A program made the position numbers and the translations under genes. Under the pieces are notes generated by a model that saw only the letters and a list, made by a program, of their open reading frames with translations, did not search any database and was not told where the DNA came from. From Lysobacter lycopersici (GTDB taxonomy: Bacteria; Pseudomonadota; Gammaproteobacteria; Xanthomonadales; Xanthomonadaceae): a DNA stretch of 64,000 nucleotides. Location of the stretch: contig NZ_CP041742.1 in assembly GCF_007556775.1 (NCBI RefSeq), positions 434,001-498,000 of the forward strand. The letters are read 5' to 3'. The stretch's first letter is position 1; every line of letters begins with the position of its first letter. Positions 10,435 to 22,165 of this stretch are shown in pieces.

Positions 10435-10463
10435 CGAAAACGGCGCCCGTGGGCGCCGTTTCG
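10435..10463 (-). terminator. Terminator after lpdA
   Basis: A GC-rich inverted repeat (ACGGCGCCC-GT-GGGCGCCGT) flanked by AAAA on the plus strand. Read on the minus strand it is a stem followed by TTTTCGTTTG, ending the sucA-sucB-lpdA transcript 18 bases after the lpdA stop. Confidence 0.85.
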
Positions 10464-10480
10464 TGAATCGTCGGCGGGCG

Positions 10481-11908
10481 TCAGTTCGCCTTGTGGATCG
10501 CACGCTTGGCGACGGCCATCGCCGCGTCGTGCACGGCTTCGGACAGCGAGGGGTGCGCGTGGCAGATGCGGGCGAGGTCGTCGGCGCTGCCGTTGAATTC
10601 CATCGAGATCACGCCCTCGTGCACCAGTTCGGACACGTTGGCGCCGACCAGGTGCATGCCGAGGATGCGATCGGTTTCCGCGTCGGCCAGCACCTTCACG
10701 AAGCCCGCCGGTTCCGCCATCGCCACCGCGCGACCGACCGCCGCGAACGGGAAGCTGCCGGCCTTGTAGGCGATGCCGTCGGCTTTCAGCTGCTCCTCGG
10801 TCTTGCCGACCCAGGCGATTTCCGGCTCGGTGTAGATGACGTTGGGAATGGTGTCGTAGTTCACGTGGCCGGGCAGGCCGGCGATGAGTTCGGCGACTTC
10901 GATGCCTTCCTCGAAGCCCTTGTGCGCGAGCATCGGACCGCGCACGCAGTCGCCGACCGCCCAGACGCCATCGACGCCGGTGTGGCAGTGGTCGTCGACT
11001 TCGATCATGCCGCGCTGGTCCAGCTTCACGCCGGTGCCGTCGGCGAGGAGATTCTTCGTCGCGGCGCGGCGGCCGACGCAGACCAGCAGCTTGTCGACCA
11101 CGATTTCCTGTTCGCCCTTGTCGTCGGTGTAGAAGACGTGCACGCCGTCCTTCTTCACCTCGGTATTCGTGACCTTGCAGCCGAGCTTGATGTCGAGGCC
11201 CTGCTTCTTGAACTCGCGCGCGGCGACCTTCGCCACTTCGGTGTCCGCAGCGGCGAGAAAGTTCGGCAGGCCTTCGAGCACGGTGACCTGCGAACCGAGG
11301 CGGTTCCACACGCTGCCGAGTTCGAGGCCGATCACGCCGGCGCCGATCACGCCGAGGCGCTTGGGCACCTTGTCGAAATCCAGCGCACCGACGTTGTCGA
11401 CGATGTGCTCGCCGAACTTCGCGAACGGCAGTTCGATCGAATCCGAGCCGGCGGCGAGGATGACGTTGGTGCCCTTGAGCTCGACTTCGGAACCGTCGTG
11501 CTGCTTGACCTTGACGATGTTGCCCGGCTGCAGCTGCGCCCAGCCGTAGAACGCAGTCACCTTGTTGGCCTTGAACAGCGCGGCGATGCCGCCGGTGAAC
11601 TGCTTCACGATGGCGTCCTTGCGCGCGACCATCTTGCCGACATCGATCTTCGGCTTGTCGAAGCTGATGCCGTGCTGGTCGAAGATGTGGCCCATGTTCC
11701 AGAACTGGCGGCTGGAATCGAGAAGCGCCTTGGACGGGATGCAGCCCACGCGCAGGCAGGTGCCGCCGAGCGCCGGCTTGCCGTCCTTGCCCAGCGCGGC
11801 GTCGACGCAGGCGGTCTTGAGGCCGAGCTGCGCGGCGCGGATCGCGGCGTGGTAGCCGGCCGGGCCGCCACCGATCACGACGACGTCGAATTGTTGTTGG
11901 TCAGCCAT
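10481..11908 (-). CDS. lpdA: Dihydrolipoyl dehydrogenase (E3)
   Basis: The flavoprotein that reoxidises dihydrolipoamide for 2-oxoglutarate dehydrogenase, 475 residues. FAD-binding GGGPAGYHAAIRAAQLGLKT is at the N-terminus, the redox-active disulfide is in GGTCLRVGCIPSK, the NAD motif is GAGVIGLELGSVWNRLG, and the C-terminal catalytic HAHPSLSE provides the His-Glu pair. It is last in the suc operon, 48 bases after sucB. That gap is mostly filled by a copy of a tRNA 3' end (11926-11954), and only a weak ribosome-binding sequence remains next to the ATG. Confidence 0.97.
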   Translation of the reverse strand: MADQQQFDVVVIGGGPAGYHAAIRAAQLGLKTACVDAALGKDGKPALGGTCLRVGCIPSKALLDSSRQFWNMGHIFDQHGISFDKPKIDVGKMVARKDAIVKQFTGGIAALFKANKVTAFYGWAQLQPGNIVKVKQHDGSEVELKGTNVILAAGSDSIELPFAKFGEHIVDNVGALDFDKVPKRLGVIGAGVIGLELGSVWNRLGSQVTVLEGLPNFLAAADTEVAKVAAREFKKQGLDIKLGCKVTNTEVKKDGVHVFYTDDKGEQEIVVDKLLVCVGRRAATKNLLADGTGVKLDQRGMIEVDDHCHTGVDGVWAVGDCVRGPMLAHKGFEEGIEVAELIAGLPGHVNYDTIPNVIYTEPEIAWVGKTEEQLKADGIAYKAGSFPFAAVGRAVAMAEPAGFVKVLADAETDRILGMHLVGANVSELVHEGVISMEFNGSADDLARICHAHPSLSEAVHDAAMAVAKRAIHKAN

Positions 11909-11925
11909 CTCTGGAATCCGTGAAG

Positions 11926-11954
11926 TGGTAGCGGGGGCAGGATTTGAACCTGCG
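11926..11954 (-). other. Detached tRNA 3' end (T-arm, acceptor strand, CCA)
   Basis: Read on the minus strand this is a T stem-loop, GCAGG-TTCAAAT-CCTGC, followed by CCCCGCTACCA. It therefore reproduces positions about 48-76 of a tRNA. The sequence resembles the 3' end of initiator tRNA-fMet (E. coli has CCGGCCCCCGCAACCA there); the exact parental tRNA is inferred. The 5' half is absent, since sucB coding sequence begins 2 bases away. It fills 29 of the 48 bases between sucB and lpdA. Confidence 0.75.
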
Positions 11955-11956
11955 GA

Positions 11957-13171
11957 TCACATGCCCAGCAGCATGCGGCTCGGGTTCTCGAGCTGGTTCT
12001 TGATGTCGACCAGGAACAGCACCGCGTCCTTGCCGTCGATGATGCGGTGGTCGTAGCTGAGCGCGATGTACATCATCGGCGCGGCGATCACCTGGCCGTT
12101 TTCGACGATGGCGCGGTCCTTGATCGCGTGCATGCCGAGGATGGCGCTCTGCGGCGGGTTGACGATCGGCGTAGACATCAGCGAACCGAAGGTGCCGCCG
12201 TTGGTGATGGTGAACGTGCCGCCCTGCAGGTCCTCGAGCTTGAGCCCGCCTTCGCGCGCGGCCTTCGCATAGGCGTCGATGCCCTTCTCGATGTCGGCGA
12301 AGGACATGCGCTCGACGTTGCGCAGCACTGGCGTGACCAGGCCCTTGTCGGTCGAGACAGCGATGCTGATGTCTGCGTAGCCGTGGTAGATGACGTCGTT
12401 GCCGTCGACCGAGGCGTTGACCGCCGGGTGGCGCTGCAACGCGTTCGCGGCGGCCTTGGCGAAGAAGCTCATGAAGCCGAGCTTGATGCCGTTGGCCTTC
12501 ACGAAGTCGTCCTGCAACTCCTTGCGCATTGACATGACCTTGCCGAGGTTGACCTCGTTGAACGAGGTCAGCATCGCGATGCTGTTCTTCGACTGCATCA
12601 GGCGCTCGGCGATGCGCGCGCGCATGCGCGTCATCGGCACGCGCTCTTCCGGACGCGCGCCGCCGGACACGCCCGGGGTCTTGCCGCTGGCGTAGTTGAC
12701 GAGGTCTTCCTTGGTCACCGCGCCGTGGCGGCCGGTGCCGGCGACGTCGGCCGGATCGACCTTGTTCGACGCGGCGTAGAACGCGGCGCCCGGCGGGAGC
12801 GCGCCTGCACTTGTAGGAGCGGACTTGGCCGCGACCGGCGCGCTGGTGGTTGTCGGCGCTGCGGCAGCCGGAGCCGGGGCCGCTGCCTTGGGCGCTTCGG
12901 GGGCGGGAGCAGCCGGAGCCGCGGCGGCGACCGCGCCTTCCTCGATCACCGCGATCACCTGCTGGCTGGTGACGGTGGCGCCTTCGGCGAACTTGATTTC
13001 CTTCACCACGCCATCGGCCGGCGAGGGCACTTCGAGCACGACCTTGTCGGTTTCGAGGTCGACCAGGTTCTCGTCGCGCTTGACCGCGTCGCCGACCTTC
13101 TTGTGCCAGCTGGCGATGGTGGCGTCAGAAACGGATTCGGGGAGAACCGGGACTTTGATGTCGGTGGCCAT
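11957..13171 (-). CDS. sucB: 2-oxoglutarate dehydrogenase E2, dihydrolipoyl succinyltransferase
   Basis: The core acyltransferase of the 2-oxoglutarate dehydrogenase complex, 404 residues. It has a lipoyl domain at 1-77 with lipoyl-Lys in [14 protein letters not shown], an Ala/Pro-rich linker, a peripheral subunit-binding domain (about 128-170, [17 protein letters not shown]), and a catalytic domain ending with [15 protein letters not shown] (His and Asp of the active site). Linker codons at about 112-121 coincide with a REP-type sequence (12811-12836). It follows sucA by 24 bases and precedes lpdA. Confidence 0.97.
   Translation of the reverse strand: MATDIKVPVLPESVSDATIASWHKKVGDAVKRDENLVDLETDKVVLEVPSPADGVVKEIKFAEGATVTSQQVIAVIEEGAVAAAAPAAPAPEAPKAAAPAPAAAAPTTTSAPVAAKSAPTSAGALPPGAAFYAASNKVDPADVAGTGRHGAVTKEDLVNYASGKTPGVSGGARPEERVPMTRMRARIAERLMQSKNSIAMLTSFNEVNLGKVMSMRKELQDDFVKANGIKLGFMSFFAKAAANALQRHPAVNASVDGNDVIYHGYADISIAVSTDKGLVTPVLRNVERMSFADIEKGIDAYAKAAREGGLKLEDLQGGTFTITNGGTFGSLMSTPIVNPPQSAILGMHAIKDRAIVENGQVIAAPMMYIALSYDHRIIDGKDAVLFLVDIKNQLENPSRMLLGM
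12811..12836. repeat. REP-type half-element inside sucB linker coding sequence
   Basis: The 26 bases beginning TTGTAGGAGCGG and ending CCGCGACC match the REP head at 53192-53217 at all but three positions. Here they are translated in frame as part of [11 protein letters not shown] in the flexible linker between the lipoyl and subunit-binding domains. Confidence 0.6.
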
Positions 13172-13195
13172 GGGGTTTCTCTGCGGAATGCGGGG

Positions 13196-16024
13196 TTATT
13201 CGTGCGAAATGTGGCCGCTGGGCGGGTTCACCAACGCGTCGGCGACCAGCTGCTGCTGTTCGGCGACGTGGTCGTTGAAATGGCCGACGGCGGGCGAGGG
13301 CGAACGCGGGCGGCCCGCGTAGTGCAGCGACTGCTTCGGCTGCAGGCAGGCGTTGAGGTGGTGCTGGATCTGGTACCACGCGCCCTGGTTCTGCGGCTCT
13401 TCCTGGCACCAGACCACGTCGGTGGCCTTGGCGTACTTCTTCAGTTCCGCCGCCAGCTCCTTGCGCGGGAACGGGTACAGCTGTTCGACGCGGAGGATGG
13501 CGACGTCGGTGAGCTTCTGCTTCTGCGCCTCCTCCAGCAGGTCGTAGTAGACCTTGCCGGAACAGGCGACCACGCGCTTCACCGATTTCGCATCGGCCTG
13601 CGCATCGGGGATCAGCAACTGGAACGATCCGTTCGCCAGTTCGTCCAGCGACGACACCGCCAGCTTGTGCCGCAGCAGCGACTTCGGCGTCATCACCACC
13701 AGCGGCTTGCGCGTGGCCATCAGCATTTGCCGGCGGATCATGTGGAAGTCCTGCGCCGGGGTGGTCGGCACGCAGACGATCATGTTTTCCAGCGCGCACA
13801 ACTGCAGGAAGCGTTCGAGGCGCGCGGAGCTGTGCTCCGGGCCCTGGCCTTCGTAGCCATGCGGCAGGTACAGCGCGAGCCCGCACAGGCGGTCCCACTT
13901 GGCTTCGCCGGAACTGATGAACTGGTCGATCACCACCTGCGCGCCGTTGGCGAAGTCGCCGAACTGCGCTTCCCAGATGTCGAGCGTTCCCGGGTCGGCG
14001 GTGGAATAGCCGTATTCGAACGCCATCACCGCTTCCTCGCTCAGCAGCGAATCGACGATGCAGGCATCGTCCGGATGCTTCACCAACTGCTGCAGCGGGG
14101 TGTAGTGGGTGTCGGTCTTCTGGTCGTGCAGCACCGCGTGGCGGTGGAAGAAGGTGCCGCGCTCGCTGTCCTGGCCGACCAGGCGCATGCGATGGCCGGC
14201 GTCGAGCAGGGTGGCGTAGGCGAGGTTCTCGGCGAAGCCCCAGTCGCCCGGCAGTTCGCCGGCGGCCATCTTGCGCCGGTCCTCGTAGATCTTGGCAACG
14301 CGAGGATGCAGCACGATCTCCGCGGGAATGGTGTTGATCGCCTTGGCCAGCGCATCCAGTTTCTTGCGCGCAACCTTGGTATCGATGGCGTCGGAGAGCT
14401 TGCCGGACAGGTACTTCGACCAGTCGATCGCCTCGGCGTCGGGCTTGGCATCGGCGAGTTCGGTGGTGACCGCGCCGGCGTCGAGCTTGTCGCGGTAGCC
14501 GTCCACCACCTTCTGCGCCTCGTCGGCCGCAAGCACGCCCTGCGCGAGCAAAGCGTCGGCGTAGAGCTCGCGCGGGGTCTTGTGCGCGCGGATCACCTGG
14601 TACATCAGCGGCTGGGTCGCGGCCGGTTCGTCGGCCTCGTTGTGGCCGTGGCGGCGGTAGCAGACGAGGTCGATCACCACGTCCTTGCCGAAGCGCTGGC
14701 GGAAATCGAACGCGGCCTGCGCGCAGAACACCACCGCTTCCGGGTCGTCGCCGTTCACGTGCAGGATCGGCGCGCCGACCATCTTCGCCACGTCGGTGCA
14801 GTACAGCGTGCTGCGCGCGTCCTGGCGGTCGCTGATGGTGAAGCCGATCTGGTTGTTGATGACCACGTGCACGGTGCCGCCCACGGCGAAGCCGCGCGCC
14901 TGCGACATCTGGAACAGTTCCATCACCACGCCCTGGCCCGCGAACGCGGCGTCGCCGTGCAGCAGCACCGGCAACACCTGCTTGCGCCCGTCGTCGCGGC
15001 GGCGGTGCTGGCGCGAACGCACGCTGCCGACCACCACCGGGTCGACGATCTCCAGGTGCGAGGGGTTGAACGCGAGGGCGAGGTGCACCGGGCCGCCGGG
15101 GGTGGCGAGGTCGGCGGAGAAGCCCATGTGGTACTTCACGTCGCCGGTGTGCGCGCGATCGTCGTAGGCGTGGTCGAACTTGCCCTCGAATTCGTCGAAC
15201 AGCTTGCGCGGCGACTTGCCCAGCGTGTTCACGAGCACGTTTAGGCGGCCGCGATGGGCCATGCCCAGGACGATTTCCTTCACGCCGTCGCCGCCGGCGC
15301 GGCGCACGAGGTCGTCCAGCAGCGGCACCAGCGCGTCGCCGCCTTCCAGCGAGAAGCGCTTCTGGCCGACGTACTTGGTGTGCAGGTAGCGCTCCAGCCC
15401 CTCGGCCGCGGTCAGGCGTTCGAGGATGCGGCGCTTGGCGTCGGCGTCGAAGCCGTAGTTGCCGCCCGCATTCTCCAGCCGTTCCTGCATCCAGCGCCGC
15501 TGCTCGACGTCGGCGATGTGCATGTATTCCGCGCCGATGGAACCGGTGTAGGTGGCTTTGAGCAGGGCGACGAGGTCGCGCAGCTTCATCCGCTCGCGAC
15601 CACCGACGCCGCCGGTACCGAATTCGTGGTCGAGGTCGGCGTCGGACAGGCGGTGGAAACCGATGGCGAGGTCGGGCGCGTCCGGCCGGGCCTGCATGCC
15701 CAGCGGATCGAGGTTGGCGGCGAGGTGCCCACGCGAACGGTAGGCGGTCACGAGTTTCGCGACCGCGCGATCGCGCTCGTCGCCCGGGCCGGCAGCCGTG
15801 GCGACGCCGCGCCCGGCATCGCGCCCGGCCTGCGCCACCTGTTCCATCACCACCGAATGCGGGACGTCGCCGGCCTCGCGGCCCTTGAGCCCGTCGAAAT
15901 ACGCCTTCCACGACGGCGATACGCTGCCGGGATCCACCAGGTACTGCTCGTAGAGATCCTCGATGTAGGCGGCGTTGGCCCCGAGTTGCGAGGTTTGGGC
16001 GAACTGCTTGAGGAGACTGTCCAC
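13196..16024 (-). CDS. sucA: 2-oxoglutarate dehydrogenase E1
   Basis: The thiamine-diphosphate-dependent decarboxylase of the TCA cycle, 942 residues, the usual length. The N-terminal segment reads NAAYIEDLYEQYLVDPGSV, followed by GAEYMHIADVEQRRWMQERL. The ThDP region holds HRGRLNVLVNTLGKSPRKLF and VVINNQIGFTISD, and the C-terminal half carries FEYGYSTADPGTLDIWEAQF. The start is taken as GTG 16024 because VDSLLKQFAQTSQ aligns with known SucA N-termini; the open frame runs much further upstream but through noncoding and neighbouring-gene sequence. First gene of sucA-sucB-lpdA, with a TATAAT box about 90 bases upstream. Confidence 0.95.
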   Translation of the reverse strand: MDSLLKQFAQTSQLGANAAYIEDLYEQYLVDPGSVSPSWKAYFDGLKGREAGDVPHSVVMEQVAQAGRDAGRGVATAAGPGDERDRAVAKLVTAYRSRGHLAANLDPLGMQARPDAPDLAIGFHRLSDADLDHEFGTGGVGGRERMKLRDLVALLKATYTGSIGAEYMHIADVEQRRWMQERLENAGGNYGFDADAKRRILERLTAAEGLERYLHTKYVGQKRFSLEGGDALVPLLDDLVRRAGGDGVKEIVLGMAHRGRLNVLVNTLGKSPRKLFDEFEGKFDHAYDDRAHTGDVKYHMGFSADLATPGGPVHLALAFNPSHLEIVDPVVVGSVRSRQHRRRDDGRKQVLPVLLHGDAAFAGQGVVMELFQMSQARGFAVGGTVHVVINNQIGFTISDRQDARSTLYCTDVAKMVGAPILHVNGDDPEAVVFCAQAAFDFRQRFGKDVVIDLVCYRRHGHNEADEPAATQPLMYQVIRAHKTPRELYADALLAQGVLAADEAQKVVDGYRDKLDAGAVTTELADAKPDAEAIDWSKYLSGKLSDAIDTKVARKKLDALAKAINTIPAEIVLHPRVAKIYEDRRKMAAGELPGDWGFAENLAYATLLDAGHRMRLVGQDSERGTFFHRHAVLHDQKTDTHYTPLQQLVKHPDDACIVDSLLSEEAVMAFEYGYSTADPGTLDIWEAQFGDFANGAQVVIDQFISSGEAKWDRLCGLALYLPHGYEGQGPEHSSARLERFLQLCALENMIVCVPTTPAQDFHMIRRQMLMATRKPLVVMTPKSLLRHKLAVSSLDELANGSFQLLIPDAQADAKSVKRVVACSGKVYYDLLEEAQKQKLTDVAILRVEQLYPFPRKELAAELKKYAKATDVVWCQEEPQNQGAWYQIQHHLNACLQPKQSLHYAGRPRSPSPAVGHFNDHVAEQQQLVADALVNPPSGHISHE

Positions 16025-16111
16025 GATGCTGGCGGGCGCTCGGAAGGATGGGCAACCCGTTGATCCGGCGGCGTTTTGCCCACCGGGAAACGGGGACGCG
16101 AAAGAACCGCG

Positions 16112-16140
16112 ATTATAGCCGCAGCGCTTGCCGCGCTGCA
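16112..16140 (-). promoter_or_regulatory. Candidate promoter of the suc operon
   Basis: On the minus strand TATAAT (16117-16112) is a perfect -10 box. TGCAGC at 16140-16135 stands 17 bases upstream as a weak -35. It lies in the 143-bp gap between the GNAT gene and sucA and would give a leader of roughly 80 nt. Confidence 0.5.
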
Positions 16141-16167
16141 TCATCGACGAAGGTCTGGCCTCGCCGG

Positions 16168-17082
16168 CTAAAGCCCCAGTGCTCGGTATTCGCTGCAGGG
16201 CCGGCTGCGTTCCCAGGTACGGTCGAATTCCTCGCGCAGCTGCCGCGCCCGGCCGCCGGCATCGAGCGCGGTTTCGCCGTCGAAACGGTGGCCGAGGCCG
16301 CGGAAGTAGTAGCCGCTGCCGTCGTTGGCGACGAACGCCGATGGGTAGTTGAGGTCGACCGGATCGTCCACGGCGCGGAACAGCAGCACGCTCGGCAGGC
16401 GCTGGGCGAGGGCGATCAGCGGCGCCTGCTCGCGCTGCGGCGTTTCCGCATCCTGCAGCAGGAAGCGCAGTTCGATGCCGTCGCGGCGCACGGCCAGCCG
16501 GCGCAGGGCATCGAGCACCGGTGGTGCGTCGAACAGGCCCGGGTCCAGCGCGCGGCTGTAGGCGCGCAAGCCGCGCCGGGTCGAATCGACGATGGCGATG
16601 GTCGCGGCGATGGCGGCTTCGCGGTCCTCGACCGCATTCGGTCCGCCCAGGGCACGGCGCATGGACTGGTGTTCGATCCCGGCTTCCATGTAGCGCGGCC
16701 CGACTGGCAGGTAGCCATTGCGAACGTAGAAACCGATGGCATCGACCTGCGCGTGCAGTTCGATGGCGTTCCATCGCTGCCCGCGCGCGAGCTCGGTGAG
16801 TGCGGCCAGCATCGCCGCGCCGACGCCGCGTCCGCGCCATTCGGGCAAGACCGCCATGCGTCCCAGCGTATGCGCCGGGGTCAAACGCCCGGTGCCGATG
16901 GGCTTTCCGTCCGCATCGCGGGCGAGCACGTGCAGGCAGTCCGGATCCTGCGCGTCGAGTTCCAGTTCCAGCGGCACGCCCTGTTCGCGGACGAACACCG
17001 CTTCGCGCACCGCGCGCAGCGCAGCGCCATCGCGGGCGTAATCGGCCGCAGACACGCTGAAGCCGAGCGCGGTCGCGTTCAC
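16168..17082 (-). CDS. GNAT N-acetyltransferase with extra C-terminal domain
   Basis: The N-terminal 145 residues form a GNAT domain. VREAVFVREQGVPLELELDA, GTGRLTP and the acetyl-CoA loop LPEWRGRGVGAAMLAALTEL are diagnostic, as is FYVRNGYLPVGPRYMEAGIEH near its end. Residues 150-304 form a second domain I do not recognise (IVDSTRRGLRAYSRALDPGL, LLFRAVDDPVDLNYPSAFV), which may act as a sensor or substrate domain. The start is GTG 17082, overlapping the roxA stop by four bases (GTGA) and implying translational coupling. Acetylation substrate unknown; last gene of the purB-bla-roxA-GNAT unit. Confidence 0.85.
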   Translation of the reverse strand: MNATALGFSVSAADYARDGAALRAVREAVFVREQGVPLELELDAQDPDCLHVLARDADGKPIGTGRLTPAHTLGRMAVLPEWRGRGVGAAMLAALTELARGQRWNAIELHAQVDAIGFYVRNGYLPVGPRYMEAGIEHQSMRRALGGPNAVEDREAAIAATIAIVDSTRRGLRAYSRALDPGLFDAPPVLDALRRLAVRRDGIELRFLLQDAETPQREQAPLIALAQRLPSVLLFRAVDDPVDLNYPSAFVANDGSGYYFRGLGHRFDGETALDAGGRARQLREEFDRTWERSRPCSEYRALGL

Positions 17083-18266
17083 CTCGCCGCGTCCTCCGGG
17101 AATTCGAGCGCGTAATGGCCGCGCTGCAACAGGTCCTGCACCAGGTCGCGGCCGGTGATCGACAGCTTCGCGTAGTCGCCGCCGTCGAGGCATTCGGCAT
17201 TCGCGATGTGGCGCGCATCGGCCAACGGCAGCGCATGCGATTCGCCCGAGACATACAACCGCGCGCCGCGCCCCGCGCGCTGCCAGGCCATGCGCGTCCA
17301 CGGGTCGCGTTGCAAATACGCGCCCTGCTGCAGGTCCCATTCGATTTCGATGCGCGAACGCCCGTCGCCCGGTTCGCGGCCGCCGGGGCGCAGCGCAGTG
17401 CGATAGGTGGTGATGAAGCGCCCGAACCATTCGCCGAGGCGTTCCGGATCGTTCATGCGCAGCTTGTTCAGTCCCTCGACCACGCGTTCCATCGCCGCGG
17501 CGTCGATTTCGAACGCGTCCTTCGCCGGTTCGAGCTCGGGATCGGCGAAGCGCAGCGATTCGTCGGCTTCGCTGGCGAGCGTATCGACGAAATCGCCGAG
17601 TAGTTCCGCCGCCGCCGGTGCGCGCATGCCAACCGAAAACGTGAGGCAGGCATCCTCGGCGACGCCGTGGTGCGGCACGCCCGGCGGCAGGTACAGCATG
17701 TCGCCCGGTTCCAGCACCCAGTCGTGCGTCGGCTCGAAGCGCTGCAACAGCTTCAGCTCGACGTCGAGGCGGAAATGCACCGGCGGATTCGGCCGGTCGT
17801 CGATCTGCCAGCGACGCCGGCCCTGTGCCTGCAACAGGAATACGTCGTACTGGTCCACGTGCGCGCCGACCGAACCGCCCGGCGCGGCGAAGGACACCAT
17901 CACGTCGTCGATGCGCCAGCGCGGCAGGAAATCGAAGCGTTCGAGCAGTGCGCCCACGTCCGCGTCCCACTTGTCCACGTCCTGCACCAGCAAGGTCCAG
18001 TCGTGGTGCGGCATGGACGGGAACATGTCTTCCGGGAACGGCCCGTGGCGCAGCATCCACGAATCCTTCTTCGGGTCGTGCGCGACGATGCGCGCGAGCA
18101 CGCCGTCCTCGCAGGCCAGCCCGGCGAGGTCTTCCGGCTGCAGCGGCGATTCGAAACCGGGGAATGCGTTGCGTATCAGCAGCGGCTTCTTCTGCCAGTA
18201 ATCGCGCAGGAATTCTGTCGGCGGCATGCCGAGCATGTGCTTCGCTGTCGCGTGGACTTCGATCAT
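17079..18266 (-). CDS. roxA: Ribosomal protein L16 arginine hydroxylase RoxA (YcfD)
   Basis: A JmjC/cupin 2-oxoglutarate- and Fe(II)-dependent oxygenase of 395 residues, the family length. The iron-binding facial triad is visible as His136 and Asp138 (VGAHVDQYDVFLLQAQGRRR) and His199/200 (LPPGVPHHG). The opening matches YcfD (FLRDYWQKKPLLIRNAFPGF). RoxA hydroxylates an arginine of ribosomal protein L16. ATG 18266 overlaps the stop of the preceding beta-lactamase gene (ATGA) and the stop overlaps the GNAT start, so three genes are chained by overlaps. Confidence 0.92.
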   Translation of the reverse strand: MIEVHATAKHMLGMPPTEFLRDYWQKKPLLIRNAFPGFESPLQPEDLAGLACEDGVLARIVAHDPKKDSWMLRHGPFPEDMFPSMPHHDWTLLVQDVDKWDADVGALLERFDFLPRWRIDDVMVSFAAPGGSVGAHVDQYDVFLLQAQGRRRWQIDDRPNPPVHFRLDVELKLLQRFEPTHDWVLEPGDMLYLPPGVPHHGVAEDACLTFSVGMRAPAAAELLGDFVDTLASEADESLRFADPELEPAKDAFEIDAAAMERVVEGLNKLRMNDPERLGEWFGRFITTYRTALRPGGREPGDGRSRIEIEWDLQQGAYLQRDPWTRMAWQRAGRGARLYVSGESHALPLADARHIANAECLDGGDYAKLSITGRDLVQDLLQRGHYALEFPEDAAR

Positions 18267-19195
18267 GGCACTTGCCCCGCGCGTTCCTTCTCCAATCGCG
18301 CATCGAGTCCGGCTCTGCCGTTTTCCGAATAGGCCTTGCAGGCGCCTGCATCGACCAGCGGCAACGTGGCATCGGGCGGCAGGCGTTGCCAGAGCGCACT
18401 CGCGCCCGGATGCGGCGTGATCAGGACATCGCAAGGCAGGGCGGCGACGACGTCGAGCGTATGGCGGAACGTCGCCACGTAATCCGGGTGCTCGTTGAAG
18501 CGCCACGCATCGTCGGAAATCGCGGTCAGGCTGTCGACGTAGGCCATGTGCAGGCAGCGCGTGCCCTCGCATTCGGTCCAGGTCCAGCTGGTGCCCCCGG
18601 GCGCATGGCCCGGCGTGGCGTGCGCGGTCAGCGCGATGGCATCACCGACACGGATGGTCTGGCCGTCGTCGATGGTCTCGACCTGCGCGACGGGTGGAAC
18701 GGGAGCGAGCTCCGCGAATTGCGGATCGCTGCGGTCGTTGCTGCCGCGGCGGAGGACCGAGGCGGCCGGTGCGCGCGCCAATACGGTCGCGCCGGTGTCG
18801 CGCTGCAGTTGTGCAATGCCTCCGGCATGGTCGGAATGCTCGTGCGAGCCGAGGATGTAACGCACGTCATGCAAGGGAACGCCCAGCGCTTCGATGCTGC
18901 GTTCGACCGCGGGTGCCGATGCCGCCGTGGTGCCGTCGATCAGCACCGAACCCTGCGGCGAAACGACCAGCAACGCGCTGATGCCGCAGGAGCCGACATA
19001 CCAGGTGTTGCCGTAGACGTGGCGCGGGATCGCGGGATCGTCCCAGCCCGCATCGTCGGCGCAACGATTTGGAGCCGGCAGTGATGCACCCGTCGAGGGG
19101 ACGACGGCTTCCGCGGCTGTTTCGGCGTGTCGTGGCGTCGTGCAGCTGGCGGACGCGAGCGCGGCAACGAACGCGATGGCGATGGCCGCACGCAC
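18263..19195 (-). CDS. Subclass B3 metallo-beta-lactamase
   Basis: A secreted zinc hydrolase of 310 residues with an N-terminal signal sequence (MRAAIAIAFVAALASASC). Both zinc sites are complete: HEHSDH at 118-123 (His118, His120, Asp122, His123), His197 in ATPGHAPGGTSWTW and His262 in ITPHPGAS. The wider sequence (GNTWYVGSCGISALLV; LPCDVLITPHPGAS) matches the B3 subclass typified by L1 of Stenotrophomonas. Hydrolysis of beta-lactams is likely but the spectrum is unknown. The start is GTG 19195, directly after the purB TGA. Base composition matches the neighbours, arguing for a resident gene. Confidence 0.88.
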   Translation of the reverse strand: MRAAIAIAFVAALASASCTTPRHAETAAEAVVPSTGASLPAPNRCADDAGWDDPAIPRHVYGNTWYVGSCGISALLVVSPQGSVLIDGTTAASAPAVERSIEALGVPLHDVRYILGSHEHSDHAGGIAQLQRDTGATVLARAPAASVLRRGSNDRSDPQFAELAPVPPVAQVETIDDGQTIRVGDAIALTAHATPGHAPGGTSWTWTECEGTRCLHMAYVDSLTAISDDAWRFNEHPDYVATFRHTLDVVAALPCDVLITPHPGASALWQRLPPDATLPLVDAGACKAYSENGRAGLDARLEKERAGQVP

Positions 19196-22155
<2,960 letters not shown>

Positions 22156-22165
22156 GCGTTCCGCA

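Noticed and set aside
11926-11954. Complete tRNA gene in the suc operon
   Set aside because: Only the T-arm and acceptor 3' strand with CCA exist; the region that would hold the D- and anticodon arms is sucB coding sequence.
12725-15244. Plus-strand 839-residue frame opposite sucA and sucB
   Set aside because: Shadow of the suc operon; it lacks any motif and has the typical Arg/His/Val-rich composition of antisense frames.
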